A stretch of DNA of 61,272 nt from Gammaproteobacteria bacterium. GTDB taxonomy: Bacteria > Pseudomonadota > Gammaproteobacteria > Natronospirales > JAJUFS01. Shown one piece after another: positions 1-9,421 of the stretch (position 1 is its first letter; each line of letters begins with the position of its first letter). The position numbers and the translations under genes are program-made. Location of the stretch: the NCBI GenBank assembly GCA_033720895.1, contig JAWWBS010000005.1, positions 1 to 61,272 on the forward strand. The letters run 5' to 3'. The notes beneath the pieces are model-generated. The model was not told the DNA's origin and made no database searches. It saw only the letters and a program-made list of their open reading frames with translations.

Positions 1-1
1 A

Positions 2-553
2 TGGTGGATGGCACTGGCCGTCGGCGTGATTGCCATTGCCTGGATGGTGCGCCGGGTCCTGCGCGAGCCAGGGCCGCGACAGAAGTATCATCGATTCCTG
101 TTGCGACTGCCCCTGGTCGGTCGCATCACGCGAGGCATGAACACCGCCCGCTTCACGCGCACGCTCGCCATCCTGGCCGGTGCCGGCGTTTCCGTTCTCG
201 AAGCCCTGCGCATCGCCGGTGACGTGGTCGTCAACATCCCCATGCGCCACGCCGTCGACGAAGCAAGCCTGCGGATTCGCGAAGGCATGGGCATTGCCAA
301 GGCGCTGGACCAGCGCAAGCTGTTCCCGCCAATGACCATTCACCTGATCAGCAGTGGCGAGCAAAGTGGCAAACTCGAGGAAATGCTCGGACGCGCAGCG
401 GACACGCAGGAACGCGAAATGGAAACGTTGCTGGCTACCTTCCTTGGCGTGCTCGAGCCCGCACTGATCCTGTTCATGGGCGTCATGGTCATGACCATCG
501 TGCTGGCCATCCTGCTGCCCATCTTCGAACTCAACCAGCTGGTCGCCGGCTGA
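2..553 (+). CDS. gspF: Type II secretion inner-membrane protein GspF (3' part)
   Basis: The 5' part lies outside the window; about 183 residues remain, open from the first in-frame codon. The fragment is the second GspF domain: a cytoplasmic helical bundle with the family pattern NTARFTRTLAILAGAGVSVL, then FPPM and SGEQSGKLEEML, and a last membrane helix ending ILLPIFELNQLV. GspF is the polytopic platform protein of the type II secretion system and interacts with the GspE ATPase and GspL. The ILxPIxxLNxLV ending favours GspF over PilC of type IV pili, although the families are homologous. It is followed directly by a shared terminator, so it is the last gene of its operon. Confidence 0.85.
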   Translation, partial: WWMALAVGVIAIAWMVRRVLREPGPRQKYHRFLLRLPLVGRITRGMNTARFTRTLAILAGAGVSVLEALRIAGDVVVNIPMRHAVDEASLRIREGMGIAKALDQRKLFPPMTIHLISSGEQSGKLEEMLGRAADTQEREMETLLATFLGVLEPALILFMGVMVMTIVLAILLPIFELNQLVAG

Positions 554-574
554 TGCACCTTGCACGCAGGCAAT

Positions 575-603
575 AAAAAAAGGAGCCAGTCGGCTCCTTT
601 TTT
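575..603. terminator. Bidirectional intrinsic terminator between gspF and fabH
   Basis: A 7-bp GC-rich stem (aggagcc / ggctcct) with a 4-nt loop is flanked by an A run on the left and a T run on the right. The hairpin plus U-tract works in both directions, as expected between convergent genes. Confidence 0.9.
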
Positions 604-626
604 CGATCCCGACTTGTTGTCGAGCT

Positions 627-1592
627 TCAATACTTGATCAGCGCTGAACCCCAGGTGAAGCCGCCACCGAAGGCCTCCAGCAGGATGGTGTCGCCCCGCT
701 TGATCTTGCCATCGCGAACAGCGACATCCAGTGCCATCGGCACGGAGGCTGCCGAGGTATTGCCATGCTTGTCCACCGTGACGATCACCCGGTCCATCGA
801 CATTTTCAGTTTCTTCGCCGTGCCCTCGATGATGCGGATATTGGCCTGGTGAGGAACCAGCCAGTCGATGTCTTCCGGCTGCATGTTGTTGGCTTCCAGA
901 GTTTCGGTAACGATGCGTCCCAGCGTCGTGACCGCCACCTTGAAGACCTCGTTGCCCTTCATCTGCACGAAGTCCTTGCCACCCTTGAGCTCGTTGAAGC
1001 CTTTCGAAATCCCCGAGGGGAAGAACAACAGGTCCTTGTATTTGCCATCGGCATGCAGGTGTGTCGACACGATGCCGGGCTCGTCACTGCCCTCGATGAT
1101 CACGGCACCGGCGCCATCACCGAACAGCACGCAGGTCGTGCGATCTTCCCAGTCGATGATGCGCGACAGCGTTTCGGCACCGAGGACCAGCGCCCGCTTG
1201 ACGGTGCCGTCACGTACGAACTTGTCGGCAATGCCCAGCGCGTAGATGAAGCCGGTGCAGGCCGCTTCCAGCCCCATGGCCATGCAGCCATGAATGCCCA
1301 GGCGATCCTGCAGCAAGACGCCCATGTTCGGGAACACCTGGTCAGGCGTGGTCGTGCCAACCACGATCATGTCGATGTCAGCCGGCTCCAGGCCGGCCAT
1401 GTCGAGCGCATTGCGTGCCGCCTTTTCGCACAAGTCGAGAGTGGTCTCGCCTTCCGAGGCAACATGCCGCTGGTGGATGCCGGTGCGTTCACGGATCCAT
1501 TCGTCACTGGTATCCATGCGCTTTGCCAGGTCGTCATTGGTGACGACATTCTCAGGCAGGTAACGCCCCGTTCCGATAATTCTTGAATACAT
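627..1592 (-). CDS. fabH: 3-oxoacyl-ACP synthase III (FabH)
   Basis: This enzyme starts fatty acid synthesis by condensing acetyl-CoA with malonyl-ACP in the cytoplasm. The 321-residue length is typical. The thiolase-fold catalytic triad is visible: C112 in [12 protein letters not shown]248 in [10 protein letters not shown] and N278 in KHGNTSAAS. The start codon overlaps the plsX stop (TGATG), so translation is probably coupled. The order yceD-rpmF-plsX-fabH is the conserved proteobacterial phospholipid/fatty-acid cluster. No fabD follows in this window; the operon ends at the shared terminator with gspF. Confidence 0.97.
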   Translation of the reverse strand: MYSRIIGTGRYLPENVVTNDDLAKRMDTSDEWIRERTGIHQRHVASEGETTLDLCEKAARNALDMAGLEPADIDMIVVGTTTPDQVFPNMGVLLQDRLGIHGCMAMGLEAACTGFIYALGIADKFVRDGTVKRALVLGAETLSRIIDWEDRTTCVLFGDGAGAVIIEGSDEPGIVSTHLHADGKYKDLLFFPSGISKGFNELKGGKDFVQMKGNEVFKVAVTTLGRIVTETLEANNMQPEDIDWLVPHQANIRIIEGTAKKLKMSMDRVIVTVDKHGNTSAASVPMALDVAVRDGKIKRGDTILLEAFGGGFTWGSALIKY

Positions 1593-2668
1593 CAGCTCGC
1601 CTGTTTTTCTTCGCTTCGTTCCGAAGCCGCGTCGGCTTCGCCCGGCTGACCATTGCTGGCAACGTGATCCTCCAGCAGAGTCTTGATGCGCGTCGGCACC
1701 TGTTTTTCAACTTCCAGCATGGCAATGCGAATGGCATTCGAAAAGGCGAACGCATCGGCACTGCCGTGACTCTTGATAAGTATACCGCGGAGGCCAACCA
1801 GACTGGCACCATTGTAGACCCGCGGGTCCAGGCGGCGTTTCAGGGCGCGCAATACCGGCAGCGCCAGCAACCCGAGGAACTTGGTAAAGCCGTTCCGGCC
1901 GAACTCCTCGCGAATGTTGTGACTGATCAGCTTGGAGAGGCCTTCGGCAGACTTCAGCGCAACATTGCCCATGAAGCCATCCGCCACGACCACATCGACG
2001 CGACCATTGAAAATGTCGGTACCTTCCACGAAGCCAATGTAGTTCAGGCTGCTCTTGTTCAGCAGCTGTCCTGCCTTCTTGATGGTATCGCTGCCCTTGA
2101 TCTCTTCCTCGCCGATGTTCAGCAAGCCGACCGTCGGGCGCGGAATGCTGTAGATGGCGGTAGCGACAACGGAGCCCATCACGGCGAACTGGTACAGGTG
2201 CTCGGAGGAACAATCCGAATTGGCGCCGAGATCCAGCATGTGGGTATGACCGCCCTTTGCAGGAATGGCGGAAATGATCGCCGGGCGATCGATGCCGGCA
2301 AGGGTCTTGAGCACGAAACGGCCCGTTGCCATCAAGGCGCCGGTATTGCCCGCACTGACGCAGGCCTCGGCCTCGCCTTCCTTGACCAGGTTGATGGCCA
2401 CGCGCATCGACGAGTCTTTCTTGCCGCGCAGCGCCTGGGATGGCGGCTCGTGCATTTCCACGACCTGGCTGGCGTGATGGATGCGCAGGCGTGGCCGCAC
2501 CTTCTTCGGTGCCGCTGCCAGGTGTTCCTCAAGCACGTCTTCCTGCCCGACCAGGATCAGGTTCAGGTCCGGATGCTTTTTTGCCATCTGAATGGCAGCG
2601 GGGACCACGGACTCCGGTCCGTGATCCCCGCCCATGGCATCCAGAGAGATGGTGATTGGCTTGCCCAT
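1592..2668 (-). CDS. plsX: Phosphate acyltransferase PlsX
   Basis: PlsX converts acyl-ACP and phosphate into acyl-phosphate, the acyl donor used by PlsY to make lysophosphatidic acid. The N-terminal family signature [12 protein letters not shown] starts at residue 7, and [10 protein letters not shown] and [12 protein letters not shown] are present further on. At 358 residues the protein is slightly long because of a polar C-terminal tail rich in Glu, Ala and Ser (about residues 335-358). It lies between rpmF and fabH in the same operon and shares a 1-nt stop/start overlap with fabH. Confidence 0.97.
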   Translation of the reverse strand: MGKPITISLDAMGGDHGPESVVPAAIQMAKKHPDLNLILVGQEDVLEEHLAAAPKKVRPRLRIHHASQVVEMHEPPSQALRGKKDSSMRVAINLVKEGEAEACVSAGNTGALMATGRFVLKTLAGIDRPAIISAIPAKGGHTHMLDLGANSDCSSEHLYQFAVMGSVVATAIYSIPRPTVGLLNIGEEEIKGSDTIKKAGQLLNKSSLNYIGFVEGTDIFNGRVDVVVADGFMGNVALKSAEGLSKLISHNIREEFGRNGFTKFLGLLALPVLRALKRRLDPRVYNGASLVGLRGILIKSHGSADAFAFSNAIRIAMLEVEKQVPTRIKTLLEDHVASNGQPGEADAASERSEEKQAS

Positions 2669-2735
2669 TCCCCTCGGCTACCTCGCTGTCTGACTCAAGC
2701 TGCTCGACACCCGCAGGCACCGAGACACGACCGAC

Positions 2736-2930
2736 TTATTCTTCGTCGGCAACCACGTTCTTGGTGTCAATCACCTTGCGGCCGCGGTAGTAACCGTCGG
2801 CACCGACATGGTGACGCAGGTGCGTCTCGCCGGTCACCGGGTCACGCGAAACCGTCGGGCCCTTCAGGCTGTCGTGCGAACGACGCATGCCACGCTTCGA
2901 AGGGGTCTTGCGACTTTTCTGAACTGCCAT
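2736..2930 (-). CDS. rpmF: 50S ribosomal protein L32
   Basis: A 64-residue basic protein beginning [20 protein letters not shown] and containing HLRHH and GYYRGRKV, the diagnostic L32 segments. It is the cysteine-free (non-zinc) form, as in Escherichia coli. An acidic tail ending NVVADEE extends a little beyond the E. coli protein. It sits 11 bp after yceD, the usual arrangement, which couples ribosome supply to lipid synthesis genes. Confidence 0.97.
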   Translation of the reverse strand: MAVQKSRKTPSKRGMRRSHDSLKGPTVSRDPVTGETHLRHHVGADGYYRGRKVIDTKNVVADEE

Positions 2931-2941
2931 TTTCGTTTACC

Positions 2942-3523
2942 TCAGTCTTCTGACTTGTCGTCTTTCAATTCACGCAACACGGCGAAAGGGTTTTCCTTCT
3001 GCCCTGCTGCCTGTTCCTCGTCGGATGCCGCTGCTTGTGCAGCCACATCCGGTTGCTCTTCTTCCTGTGCTGCAAGCACTGCTGCACGTTCACCGCACTG
3101 CTCGCTCGATTCGTGCCGCGGTATCACCGGCAAGGCAAGAATCACTTCGTCTTCAGCCAGCTCCGCAAGGTCGAGTTCCGGCCCGCGTTCCATGACGAAG
3201 GGATCGACATCATCCGGCAAGCCGGCTTCCTCGTCTGCGGAGCGAATCACGCCAATCGTGAACTCGCCCGTCACCTCCAGCATGACCGCCTCGAGGCAAC
3301 GCTGGCAGGTCATCTCGACCCGCGCCTCGACCCTGCCATCCAGCAGGATGCGACCCGCCGAGTCGCTCGCAAAACTCGCACTCAGCCACACTTGCGGCGC
3401 CGTATCGGCATGCAGGTAGTCCTGCAGCCGGCTCATGCGGCCTGTCTCGACCTCGCCCTCCAGCTTGCTGCCAGACTGCGCGAGGCGCAGCGGATCAACT
3501 CTGGACGGCAAGAGGCTCGACAT
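2942..3523 (-). CDS. yceD: YceD/DUF177 rRNA accumulation protein
   Basis: This protein family is needed for normal 23S rRNA accumulation in bacteria and plants; its molecular activity is not settled. Seen here: N-terminal LPSRVDPLRLAQ, the central CQRC motif (M-T-CQRCLEAV), the conserved EDEVILALPVIP, and a C-terminal NPFAVLRELK just before the stop. The Met at 3523 is chosen because family members begin a few residues before the DPxRxAQ segment; an upstream in-frame Met at 3580 would add 19 residues lying over the promoter. The Ala/Glu-rich insertion before the C-terminus is longer than in E. coli. No Shine-Dalgarno sequence is visible upstream. Confidence 0.92.
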   Translation of the reverse strand: MSSLLPSRVDPLRLAQSGSKLEGEVETGRMSRLQDYLHADTAPQVWLSASFASDSAGRILLDGRVEARVEMTCQRCLEAVMLEVTGEFTIGVIRSADEEAGLPDDVDPFVMERGPELDLAELAEDEVILALPVIPRHESSEQCGERAAVLAAQEEEQPDVAAQAAASDEEQAAGQKENPFAVLRELKDDKSED

Positions 3524-3532
3524 AAGCGCGGA

Positions 3533-3562
3533 ATTGTACGTTCCCGACCCGCGCGGTGTCAA
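3533..3562 (-). promoter_or_regulatory. Sigma70-type promoter of yceD-rpmF-plsX-fabH
   Basis: On the minus strand a perfect -35 TTGACA (3562-3557) is followed after 18 bp by TACAAT (3538-3533). The -10 ends only 9 nt before the yceD ATG, so the predicted transcript has a leader of about 0-4 nt. Confidence 0.7.
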
Positions 3563-3778
3563 AGCAAAATATGGCGCCAAGCGATTGTTTTTGCTGGATT
3601 AAGACTGCAAATCGCTCGCATCCCCCCAAAGCTGCGAGCCACGCCCTGCGAGCGCGAGCCACCAGCGGCTTTGCACCGGCAGGCCGCGCCCCTTAAGCTT
3701 CGGCCACAGCAGGCCGTCCAGGGCCTGTGCCAGGCGCCACTCGGGCGCCGACCCGGCCCATGTGCCACGGAGACGATC

Positions 3779-4366
3779 ATGAGAGACCTGCCACCCCTTT
3801 ACCTGGCCTCCGGCTCGCCCTACCGACGAGCATTGCTCGAGCGCCTGCAACTGCCCTTTGCCGTGCAGTCGGCCGATATCGACGAAACCCCCTTGCCCGA
3901 CGAACGCCCAGAGGAAATGGTTCGCCGGCTGGGCGCCGCGAAGGCAGCGGCGGTTGCAGACAGCCTGTCCGAGGGCCTGGTCATCGGCTCGGACCAGTGC
4001 GCCGTGCGCGACGGCGAAATCCTGGGCAAGCCAGGCGATGCCGACACGGCCATCGCGCAACTGCTGGCCGCCAGCGGCAAGGAAGTCAGCTTCTATACCT
4101 CGCTCTGTGTAATCGATGCGGGCAGCAAGGTCAGGCTGCAGGACATGGATGAGACGCGAGTGAAGTTCCGGGACCTCGAAGAGGACGAAGTCCGGCGCTA
4201 CGTGGACATCGAGCAACCGCTCGACTGCGCCGGCAGTTTCAAGGCCGAGGCCTATGGCATCTGCCTGTTCAACGCCATCGACAGCCGCGATCCGACCGCC
4301 CTGACCGGCCTGCCCTTGATCGCGCTCTGCAAGATGTTGCGTGAATTCGGTGCCAGCCTGCCCTGA
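3779..4366 (+). CDS. yceF: Maf-family nucleotide pyrophosphatase (YceF-like)
   Basis: Maf proteins hydrolyse non-canonical or modified nucleoside triphosphates; the YceF branch prefers 7-methyl-GTP. The protein has 195 residues, the family norm. Motifs seen: LYLASGSPYRR near the N-terminus, SADIDET, the catalytic-site GSDQCAV (D in the usual position), LGKPGD, and the C-terminal LTGLPLIALC. The ATG is preceded by GGAG. It is divergent from yceD, exactly as yceF is in E. coli and Pseudomonas. The substrate assignment rests on synteny and the SDQ form of the motif. Confidence 0.9.
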   Translation: MRDLPPLYLASGSPYRRALLERLQLPFAVQSADIDETPLPDERPEEMVRRLGAAKAAAVADSLSEGLVIGSDQCAVRDGEILGKPGDADTAIAQLLAASGKEVSFYTSLCVIDAGSKVRLQDMDETRVKFRDLEEDEVRRYVDIEQPLDCAGSFKAEAYGICLFNAIDSRDPTALTGLPLIALCKMLREFGASLP

Positions 4367-4369
4367 CAG

Positions 4370-5026
4370 CTACAGGTCGGCCAGCCAGGTCTCGAGCTCG
4401 CGGATGTCATCAAGAATGGTGCGTGGCTGGTGCGGCAGCAGGTGCTCAATGGCATGCGCCCCGCCAGTCACGCCGACAGACGGCACCCTCGCCCGGGCGG
4501 CCATTTCAAGATCATAGCTGGTGTCACCCACCATCAAGGCCCGCTCCGGGACCACGTCCAGTTCGAACAGGATTTCGTGCAGCATTTTCGGATCCGGCTT
4601 CGAGGCGGTCTCGTCAGCGGTACGACTGGTGACGAAATACCGCCCAAGAGCGGTTTCCTCCAGGCTGCGATCGAGCCCGGCGCGACCCTTGCCGGTGGCC
4701 ACCGCCAGCCAGTAGCGCTGTTCGCGCAACGAGACCAGCAGTTCTTCAACGCCCGCAAACAGCCGCTGCCGCTGAATGGCCGTGGTGAAGAAATGGTGTC
4801 TATAGCTTGCTACCAGCTCGTCGTAACGATCCTGCGGCAGGTCCGGGAGCGCCATGGCAATCGCATCCTGGAGACCAAGGCCGATCACATGCCGAGCCGC
4901 TTCCGGGGTCGGGACCGTGACCCCGACGTCGGCCGCCGCGGCACGGATGGCCTCGACGATGTGCGCCGCCGAATCCATCAGCGTGCCATCCCAGTCGAAA
5001 ATGATCAGGTCAAAGCGCTTTTCCAT
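4370..5026 (-). CDS. HAD-superfamily phosphatase, phosphoglycolate-phosphatase-like
   Basis: HAD motif I (FDWDGTLMDS) has nucleophile and acid Asp residues 9 and 11; an all-helical cap follows, then motif II in VATGKGR, Lys in SKPDPKML, and motif IV GDTSYDLEMA. The length of 218 residues fits subfamily IA. The ATG at 5026 is chosen over an upstream Met at 5089 because AGAGG lies just before it and the longer form would overlap rluC. It lies 13 bp after rluC, a conserved pairing in pseudomonads and xanthomonads. The in vivo substrate is unknown; Gph-like activity is inferred from the family only. Confidence 0.85.
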   Translation of the reverse strand: MEKRFDLIIFDWDGTLMDSAAHIVEAIRAAAADVGVTVPTPEAARHVIGLGLQDAIAMALPDLPQDRYDELVASYRHHFFTTAIQRQRLFAGVEELLVSLREQRYWLAVATGKGRAGLDRSLEETALGRYFVTSRTADETASKPDPKMLHEILFELDVVPERALMVGDTSYDLEMAARARVPSVGVTGGAHAIEHLLPHQPRTILDDIRELETWLADL

Positions 5027-5039
5027 CACGGAGACCTCT

Positions 5040-6074
5040 TCAGCGCCCTTCGCGTCGCCCGGGTCCGGCCTCGCCGCCCCCGCTTTCAAGCTTGTTGATC
5101 ACCTCGCGCAGGTCGTCATCCATCGGTACCGAAACGTCGAAACGCTCGTCGGAATCCGGCCACACGAAGCTCAAGGCCATGGCATGCAGGAACAGCCGCT
5201 TCAAGCCCAGCTTGCGGAAATGCTCGTTGGCCTCGGGATTGCCGTACTTGTCATCGCCAATCACCGGATGCCCGACATGGGCCGCCTGGACGCGAATCTG
5301 GTGAGTGCGCCCGGTGTCGATCTCGACCTGCATCAGGGTGGAACCCGGGTAATAATCGACCGCTTTGAAGCGGCTCAGCGCTTCCTTGGCGCCCGGAGTG
5401 TCGGGCTCGACCACGCGCACCATGCGCTCCCCGCCCTGCTCGATCTTGCGCTGGAAGGTCCGGATTTCCTCGCGGCGATAGCTCCAGCTGCCAGCCACGA
5501 GCGTCAGGTAGCGCTTCTCCATGCCCCCTTGCTCGCCGCGCAGCAGGCTGTGCAGCCGGCGCAGGGCACTGCGCTTCTTGGCGACGATCAGGCAACCCGA
5601 GGTCTCGCGGTCCAGGCGATGCACCAGCTCCAGGAACGGCGCATCCGGGCGCAAGGCCCTCAGGGCCTCGATCACGCCGAAGCTCAGGCCGCTGCCGCCA
5701 TGGACAGCCATGCCGGCAGGTTTGTTGATCACGATCACGCGATCATCCTCGTGGATGATCCGGTCCCCCAGCAGCTCCTGGGCACCCTTCGGGGGTGGCT
5801 TGCTGGGCGCGTCATCACCCAGGCGGACCGGCGGAACCCGCACCACATCGCCCTCTACGAGCTTGTAGGTAGGCTTGGTCCGGCCCTTGTTCACCCTGAC
5901 CTCACCCTTGCGGATGATGCGGTACACCAGGCTCCGCGGCGCGCCCTTGAGGATGCGCAGCAGGAAATTGTCGATCCGCTGCCCGGCGTCCTCGGGACCG
6001 GCCGTGACATGCTGGACGCCGCCACTTGACGGTCCCCGCTCGGGCTTGTTGGATGGCTTGTCAGAGTTCTTCAT
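5040..6074 (-). CDS. rluC: 23S rRNA pseudouridine synthase RluC
   Basis: RluC isomerises uridines 955, 2504 and 2580 of 23S rRNA (E. coli numbering). An N-terminal S4 RNA-binding domain (QRIDNFLLRILKGAPRSLVYRIIRKGEVRVN) is followed by the RluA-type catalytic domain with the nucleophilic Asp in HRLDRETSG and the downstream TGRTHQIRVQAAH. Its 344 residues match the family. The position divergent from rne is the classical gammaproteobacterial arrangement and is what separates RluC from RluD or RluA here. Confidence 0.93.
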   Translation of the reverse strand: MKNSDKPSNKPERGPSSGGVQHVTAGPEDAGQRIDNFLLRILKGAPRSLVYRIIRKGEVRVNKGRTKPTYKLVEGDVVRVPPVRLGDDAPSKPPPKGAQELLGDRIIHEDDRVIVINKPAGMAVHGGSGLSFGVIEALRALRPDAPFLELVHRLDRETSGCLIVAKKRSALRRLHSLLRGEQGGMEKRYLTLVAGSWSYRREEIRTFQRKIEQGGERMVRVVEPDTPGAKEALSRFKAVDYYPGSTLMQVEIDTGRTHQIRVQAAHVGHPVIGDDKYGNPEANEHFRKLGLKRLFLHAMALSFVWPDSDERFDVSVPMDDDLREVINKLESGGGEAGPGRREGR

Positions 6075-6081
6075 TTAGTAA

Positions 6082-6110
6082 TTGAAACAGTAACTTATCG
6101 TTGCTAACAT
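6082..6110 (+). promoter_or_regulatory. Candidate sigma70 promoter of rne
   Basis: TTGAAA (6082-6087, 5 of 6 matches) and TAACAT (6105-6110, 4 of 6) are separated by exactly 17 bp. This predicts a start near 6117 and an rne leader of roughly 445 nt. Confidence 0.45.
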
Positions 6111-6561
6111 CCGTCGCTGGAGAGCGGTCCGCATGCGATGCGGTAAATCCCTGATTTAAAGGGTCATTGCTCACCATTCCGGTCATCCGCCGCCCCGAGA
6201 GAAAAGCCTCGGTAGTCAGCGGACCGGTATTAGAACAGATTTATGGGTGAGGCCGCCAAGCGGTCTCAAGAAAACGTAACTGCCAGCCGACAAGCAAGCG
6301 CCGCGATGACCGCGGACAGCGAGCTTCTCAGCGGGATCTGATTCCCGCGCTGGCCATAAAGGAAGCGCTCCCATGCCTCGCATGGTCACGTAGCGCGGCC
6401 GAACGTCAGGCAGGTTTCCCGCTGCTGCGAATGAAAAGGCAGGCCACGAGGTCCATGGGCCCGGCATGCCACGCAGCGCGACCAAGTTATAGGAATACTC
6501 CCTGGGCCGTCCGGCGCCACGTGATCCTGCACAGGCAGCAAGAGTGCCAGCAGGACCGACA
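6111..6561 (+). promoter_or_regulatory. Long structured 5' leader of rne
   Basis: No coding gene is visible in this 450-nt stretch, but it holds clear hairpins: an 8-bp stem at 6249-6267 with a 3-nt loop, a 6-bp stem at 6331-6348, and a nested hairpin at 6365-6396 (outer gcgct/agcgc, inner ccatgc/gcatgg with a 3-nt loop). In E. coli a 361-nt rne leader lets RNase E cleave and control its own mRNA. A comparable autoregulatory leader is inferred here from position, length and folding potential, not from sequence identity. Confidence 0.5.
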
Positions 6562-9363
6562 ATGAAAAGAATGCTTATCAATGCAACGCAGGCCGAAGAG
6601 TTGCGCGTTGCGCTGGTCGATGGCCAGCGACTTTACGATCTCGATATCGAGCTCCCCTCCCGCGAACAGAAAAAAGCCAATATCTACAAGGGCCGCATCA
6701 CCCGCGTCGAGCCGTCGCTGGAAGCGGCCTTTGTCGACTACGGTGCCGAACGCCATGGCTTCCTGCCCCTCAAGGAAATCTCCCGCAGCTATTTCAGCGG
6801 TGATACCAGCGGCAAGATCAACATCAAGGATGTGCTGAAGGAAGGCCAGGAAGTGCTGGTCCAGGTCGAAAAGGAAGAGCGTGGCAACAAGGGTGCTGCC
6901 CTGACCACCTTCATCAGCCTCGCCGGCCGGTTCCTCGTATTGATGCCGAACAACCCGCGCGCCGGTGGCGTGTCTCGCCGTATCGAGGGTGACGATCGCG
7001 ACGAGGTGCGTGAATCGCTTTCGCAGATGAACATCCCGCAGGGCATGGGCTGCATCGTGCGCACCGCCGGCGTAGGCCGAACGGTGGAAGAACTGCAGTG
7101 GGACCTGGACTACCTGGTCACTGTCTGGTCGGCCATTCAGAAGGCCGAGCAGGAAATGAAACCGCCGGTACTGATCTACCAGGAATCCAACGTGATCATT
7201 CGCGCCCTGCGCGACTACCTTCGCAGCGATGTCGGCGAGATCCTGGTCGATGACCCGAAGATCTACGAGCAGGCTCGTGGCTTCATGGAATCCGTGATGC
7301 CGCACAACCTGTCGAAGCTCAAGCTTTACGAAGACAGCGTGCCGCTGTTCACGCGTTACCAGATCGAATCCCAGATCGAATCGGCATTCCGCCGCGAAGT
7401 GCGCCTGCCGTCAGGTGGTTCCCTGGTGATCGACCACACGGAAGCACTGGTCGCAATCGACATCAACTCGGCTCGTGCCACCAAGGGCAGCGACATCGAG
7501 GAAACCGCCCACAACACCAACCTGGAAGCCGCCGATGAAGTGGCTCGCCAGCTGCGACTTCGTGACATGGGCGGCCTGGTGGTCATCGATTTCATCGACA
7601 TGAATTCGAACCGCAACCAGCGTGACGTCGAGAACCGCCTGCGCGATGCCTTGAAGATGGACCGTGCCCGCGTGCAGGTCGGTCGCATCTCGCGCTTCGG
7701 CCTGATGGAAATGTCTCGCCAGCGCCTGCGCCCGTCACTGGGCGAGTCCAGCCAGATCGTCTGCCCGCGCTGCGCGGGTGAAGGCCGTGTGCGCAGCGTC
7801 GAATCGCTGAGCCTCTCCGTGCTGCGCCTGGTCGAAGAAGAAGCAATGAAGGAAAAGACCGCCCAGGTGGTGGTCCAGCTGCCGGTCGATGCAGCCACCT
7901 TCCTCCTGAATGAAAAGCGCGTATCGATTGCCGAAATCGAGCAGCGCTGCCGCGTCAACGTGATCCTGGTTCCGAATGCCAACATGGAAACGCCGGACTA
8001 TGAAATCACGCGTCTGCGTGATGACGAAGTAATCGGCAAGCGGCCAGCCAGCTACACGCTGACCGCCGAGGAAGAAAAGGACGCCGAGGGCGTGGCGAAG
8101 TTCGTCCAGGAGATGGGAGAAACGAAGCGCAGCGAGCCTGTGGTCAAGACCATCGAGCCGACCCGCCCTGCCCCGGCACCGGCGGCGACTCCGGAACCGC
8201 AGAAGCCTGGATTGTTCGTTCGCATCTGGCGCGCCTTGTTCGGCACGGGCGAATCCAGCGACAGCGAGAAGAAGAAGAAGAAGGACCAGCAGCGCAAGAC
8301 GCGCGGTGGCAGCGAACGCGGCGACCGCAACGAACGCTCGCGTCGTGGTGGACGTCGCAATCGCAACGAACGGGGCAGCGATACGCGCTCTGACAGCAAG
8401 GGCGATCGCAGCCGTGGCAGGAACCGCAAGGATGCCGGCAAGGACGGTGGCAAGGACGACGCCAAGAAAGACGAACAGAAGCAATCCCGCAACGACAACG
8501 CCGGCAACAAGCCTGACCAGAAGAGCGCACCGCAGGGCAATAACCAGGGCGACGACGAATCTGGCAATTCCCAGCGCAAGAATACCCGCCGCGGTCGCCG
8601 CGGTGGACGCCGTCGGCGTCGCGGTGGCCAGGGCAACCAGGATGGCAATGCGTCCAATGCCAACCAGCAGCAATCTGGCTCGAACGCAGACAATCGCTCC
8701 AATGCGCCCGTAAAGGAAGAGAACAGGTCGCAACAGGAAGCGCCGAAGCAGGAAGCGCCGAAGCAGGAAGCACCGAAGCAGGAGGCACCGAAGCAGGAAG
8801 CGCCGAAGCAGGAAGCACCGAAGCAGGAAGCACCGAAGCAGGAAGCACCGAAGCAGGAAGCACCGAAGCAGGAAGCCCCGAAGCAGGAAGCACCGAAGCA
8901 GGATGCACCGAAGCAGGATGCACCGAAGCAGGATGCACCGAAGCAGGAGGCCCCGAAGCAGGATGCACCGAAGCAGGAAGCGCCGAAGCAGGAAGCCACG
9001 GTAGCGCCTTCGGTGAGCAATGCCTCCGGCGCCATTCAGCCCGTGGCGATTCCACGCGGTCCGCGCCCGGAAGCATCCAAGCAGGAAGCCCCGAAGCAGG
9101 AAGCCCCGAAGCAGGAGGCCCCGAAGCAGGAGGCCCCGAAGCAGGAGGCCCCGAAGCAGGAGGCCCCGAAGCAGGAAGCCCCGAAGCAGGAGGCCCCGAA
9201 GCAGGAAGCCCCGAAGCAGGAAGCCCCGAAGCCCGCTTCATCGGCCGCCGTATCCGCAGACGAGGTCTTGCGTCGGGTCCAGGCGCTCAGCAAGGAAAAG
9301 GCTGACAGCATGGTCAAGGTGGAAACACAGAACAAGGTTTCCAGTGACGACAAGCAGGACTGA
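6562..9363 (+). CDS. rne: Ribonuclease E
   Basis: RNase E is the essential endonuclease that starts mRNA decay and matures rRNA and tRNA, tetramerising at the inner membrane. The ATG at 6562 gives [20 protein letters not shown], the family N-terminus. The S1 domain spans about residues 37-120; the catalytic metal ligands correspond to D300 ([13 protein letters not shown]) and D343 (VVIDFIDM); the zinc-link is C401-P-R-C404. The 933-residue protein is shorter than E. coli's 1061, and its C-terminal half is unusual: basic Arg/Gly/Asn-rich stretches at about 570-700 followed by 27 pentapeptide repeats in two blocks. A recognisable degradosome enolase/PNPase site cannot be assigned by eye. An intrinsic terminator follows. 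Confidence 0.97.
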   Translation: MKRMLINATQAEELRVALVDGQRLYDLDIELPSREQKKANIYKGRITRVEPSLEAAFVDYGAERHGFLPLKEISRSYFSGDTSGKINIKDVLKEGQEVLVQVEKEERGNKGAALTTFISLAGRFLVLMPNNPRAGGVSRRIEGDDRDEVRESLSQMNIPQGMGCIVRTAGVGRTVEELQWDLDYLVTVWSAIQKAEQEMKPPVLIYQESNVIIRALRDYLRSDVGEILVDDPKIYEQARGFMESVMPHNLSKLKLYEDSVPLFTRYQIESQIESAFRREVRLPSGGSLVIDHTEALVAIDINSARATKGSDIEETAHNTNLEAADEVARQLRLRDMGGLVVIDFIDMNSNRNQRDVENRLRDALKMDRARVQVGRISRFGLMEMSRQRLRPSLGESSQIVCPRCAGEGRVRSVESLSLSVLRLVEEEAMKEKTAQVVVQLPVDAATFLLNEKRVSIAEIEQRCRVNVILVPNANMETPDYEITRLRDDEVIGKRPASYTLTAEEEKDAEGVAKFVQEMGETKRSEPVVKTIEPTRPAPAPAATPEPQKPGLFVRIWRALFGTGESSDSEKKKKKDQQRKTRGGSERGDRNERSRRGGRRNRNERGSDTRSDSKGDRSRGRNRKDAGKDGGKDDAKKDEQKQSRNDNAGNKPDQKSAPQGNNQGDDESGNSQRKNTRRGRRGGRRRRRGGQGNQDGNASNANQQQSGSNADNRSNAPVKEENRSQQEAPKQEAPKQEAPKQEAPKQEAPKQEAPKQEAPKQEAPKQEAPKQEAPKQEAPKQDAPKQDAPKQDAPKQEAPKQDAPKQEAPKQEATVAPSVSNASGAIQPVAIPRGPRPEASKQEAPKQEAPKQEAPKQEAPKQEAPKQEAPKQEAPKQEAPKQEAPKQEAPKPASSAAVSADEVLRRVQALSKEKADSMVKVETQNKVSSDDKQD
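8734..8988 (+). repeat. Tandem 15-bp repeat block 1 in rne (17 units)
   Basis: Seventeen uninterrupted 15-bp units encode QEAPK, four of them QDAPK. Units differ mainly at third positions (gcg, gca, gcc) and at gaa/gat/gag. The reading frame is kept because the unit is a multiple of three. Confidence 0.97.
9082..9231 (+). repeat. Tandem 15-bp repeat block 2 in rne (10 units)
   Basis: Ten uninterrupted 15-bp units encode QEAPK. This block uses gcc almost exclusively for Ala and alternates gaa/gag for Glu, unlike block 1, from which it is separated by a 93-nt unique segment. The codon difference suggests separate amplification. Confidence 0.97.
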
Positions 9364-9382
9364 TACACGTCCTGATGGAATT

Positions 9383-9410
9383 GAAAAAGCCGGCGCAAGC
9401 CGGCTTTTTC
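9383..9410. terminator. Bidirectional terminator between rne and the phosphatase gene
   Basis: A 12-bp perfect stem (gaaaaagccggc / gccggctttttc) with a GCAA loop gives a U-tract in both directions between convergent genes. Confidence 0.93.
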
Positions 9411-9421
9411 ATGTCTGTTGA

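Noticed and set aside
1583-2953. Long plus-strand open frame opposite plsX
   Set aside because: plsX and rpmF on the minus strand are unmistakable; the plus-strand product resembles no known family.
3599-4216. 205-codon minus-strand frame opposite maf
   Set aside because: It is an antisense shadow of the clearly recognisable Maf protein.
8052-9035. Long minus-strand open frame with CFGAS repeats opposite rne
   Set aside because: It is the reverse complement of the 15-bp repeats in rne; the absence of stops follows from the repeat composition, and there is no start or ribosome signal of its own.
8734-9231. CRISPR-like tandem repeats
   Set aside because: Units are contiguous 15-mers with no spacers and lie in frame within rne.
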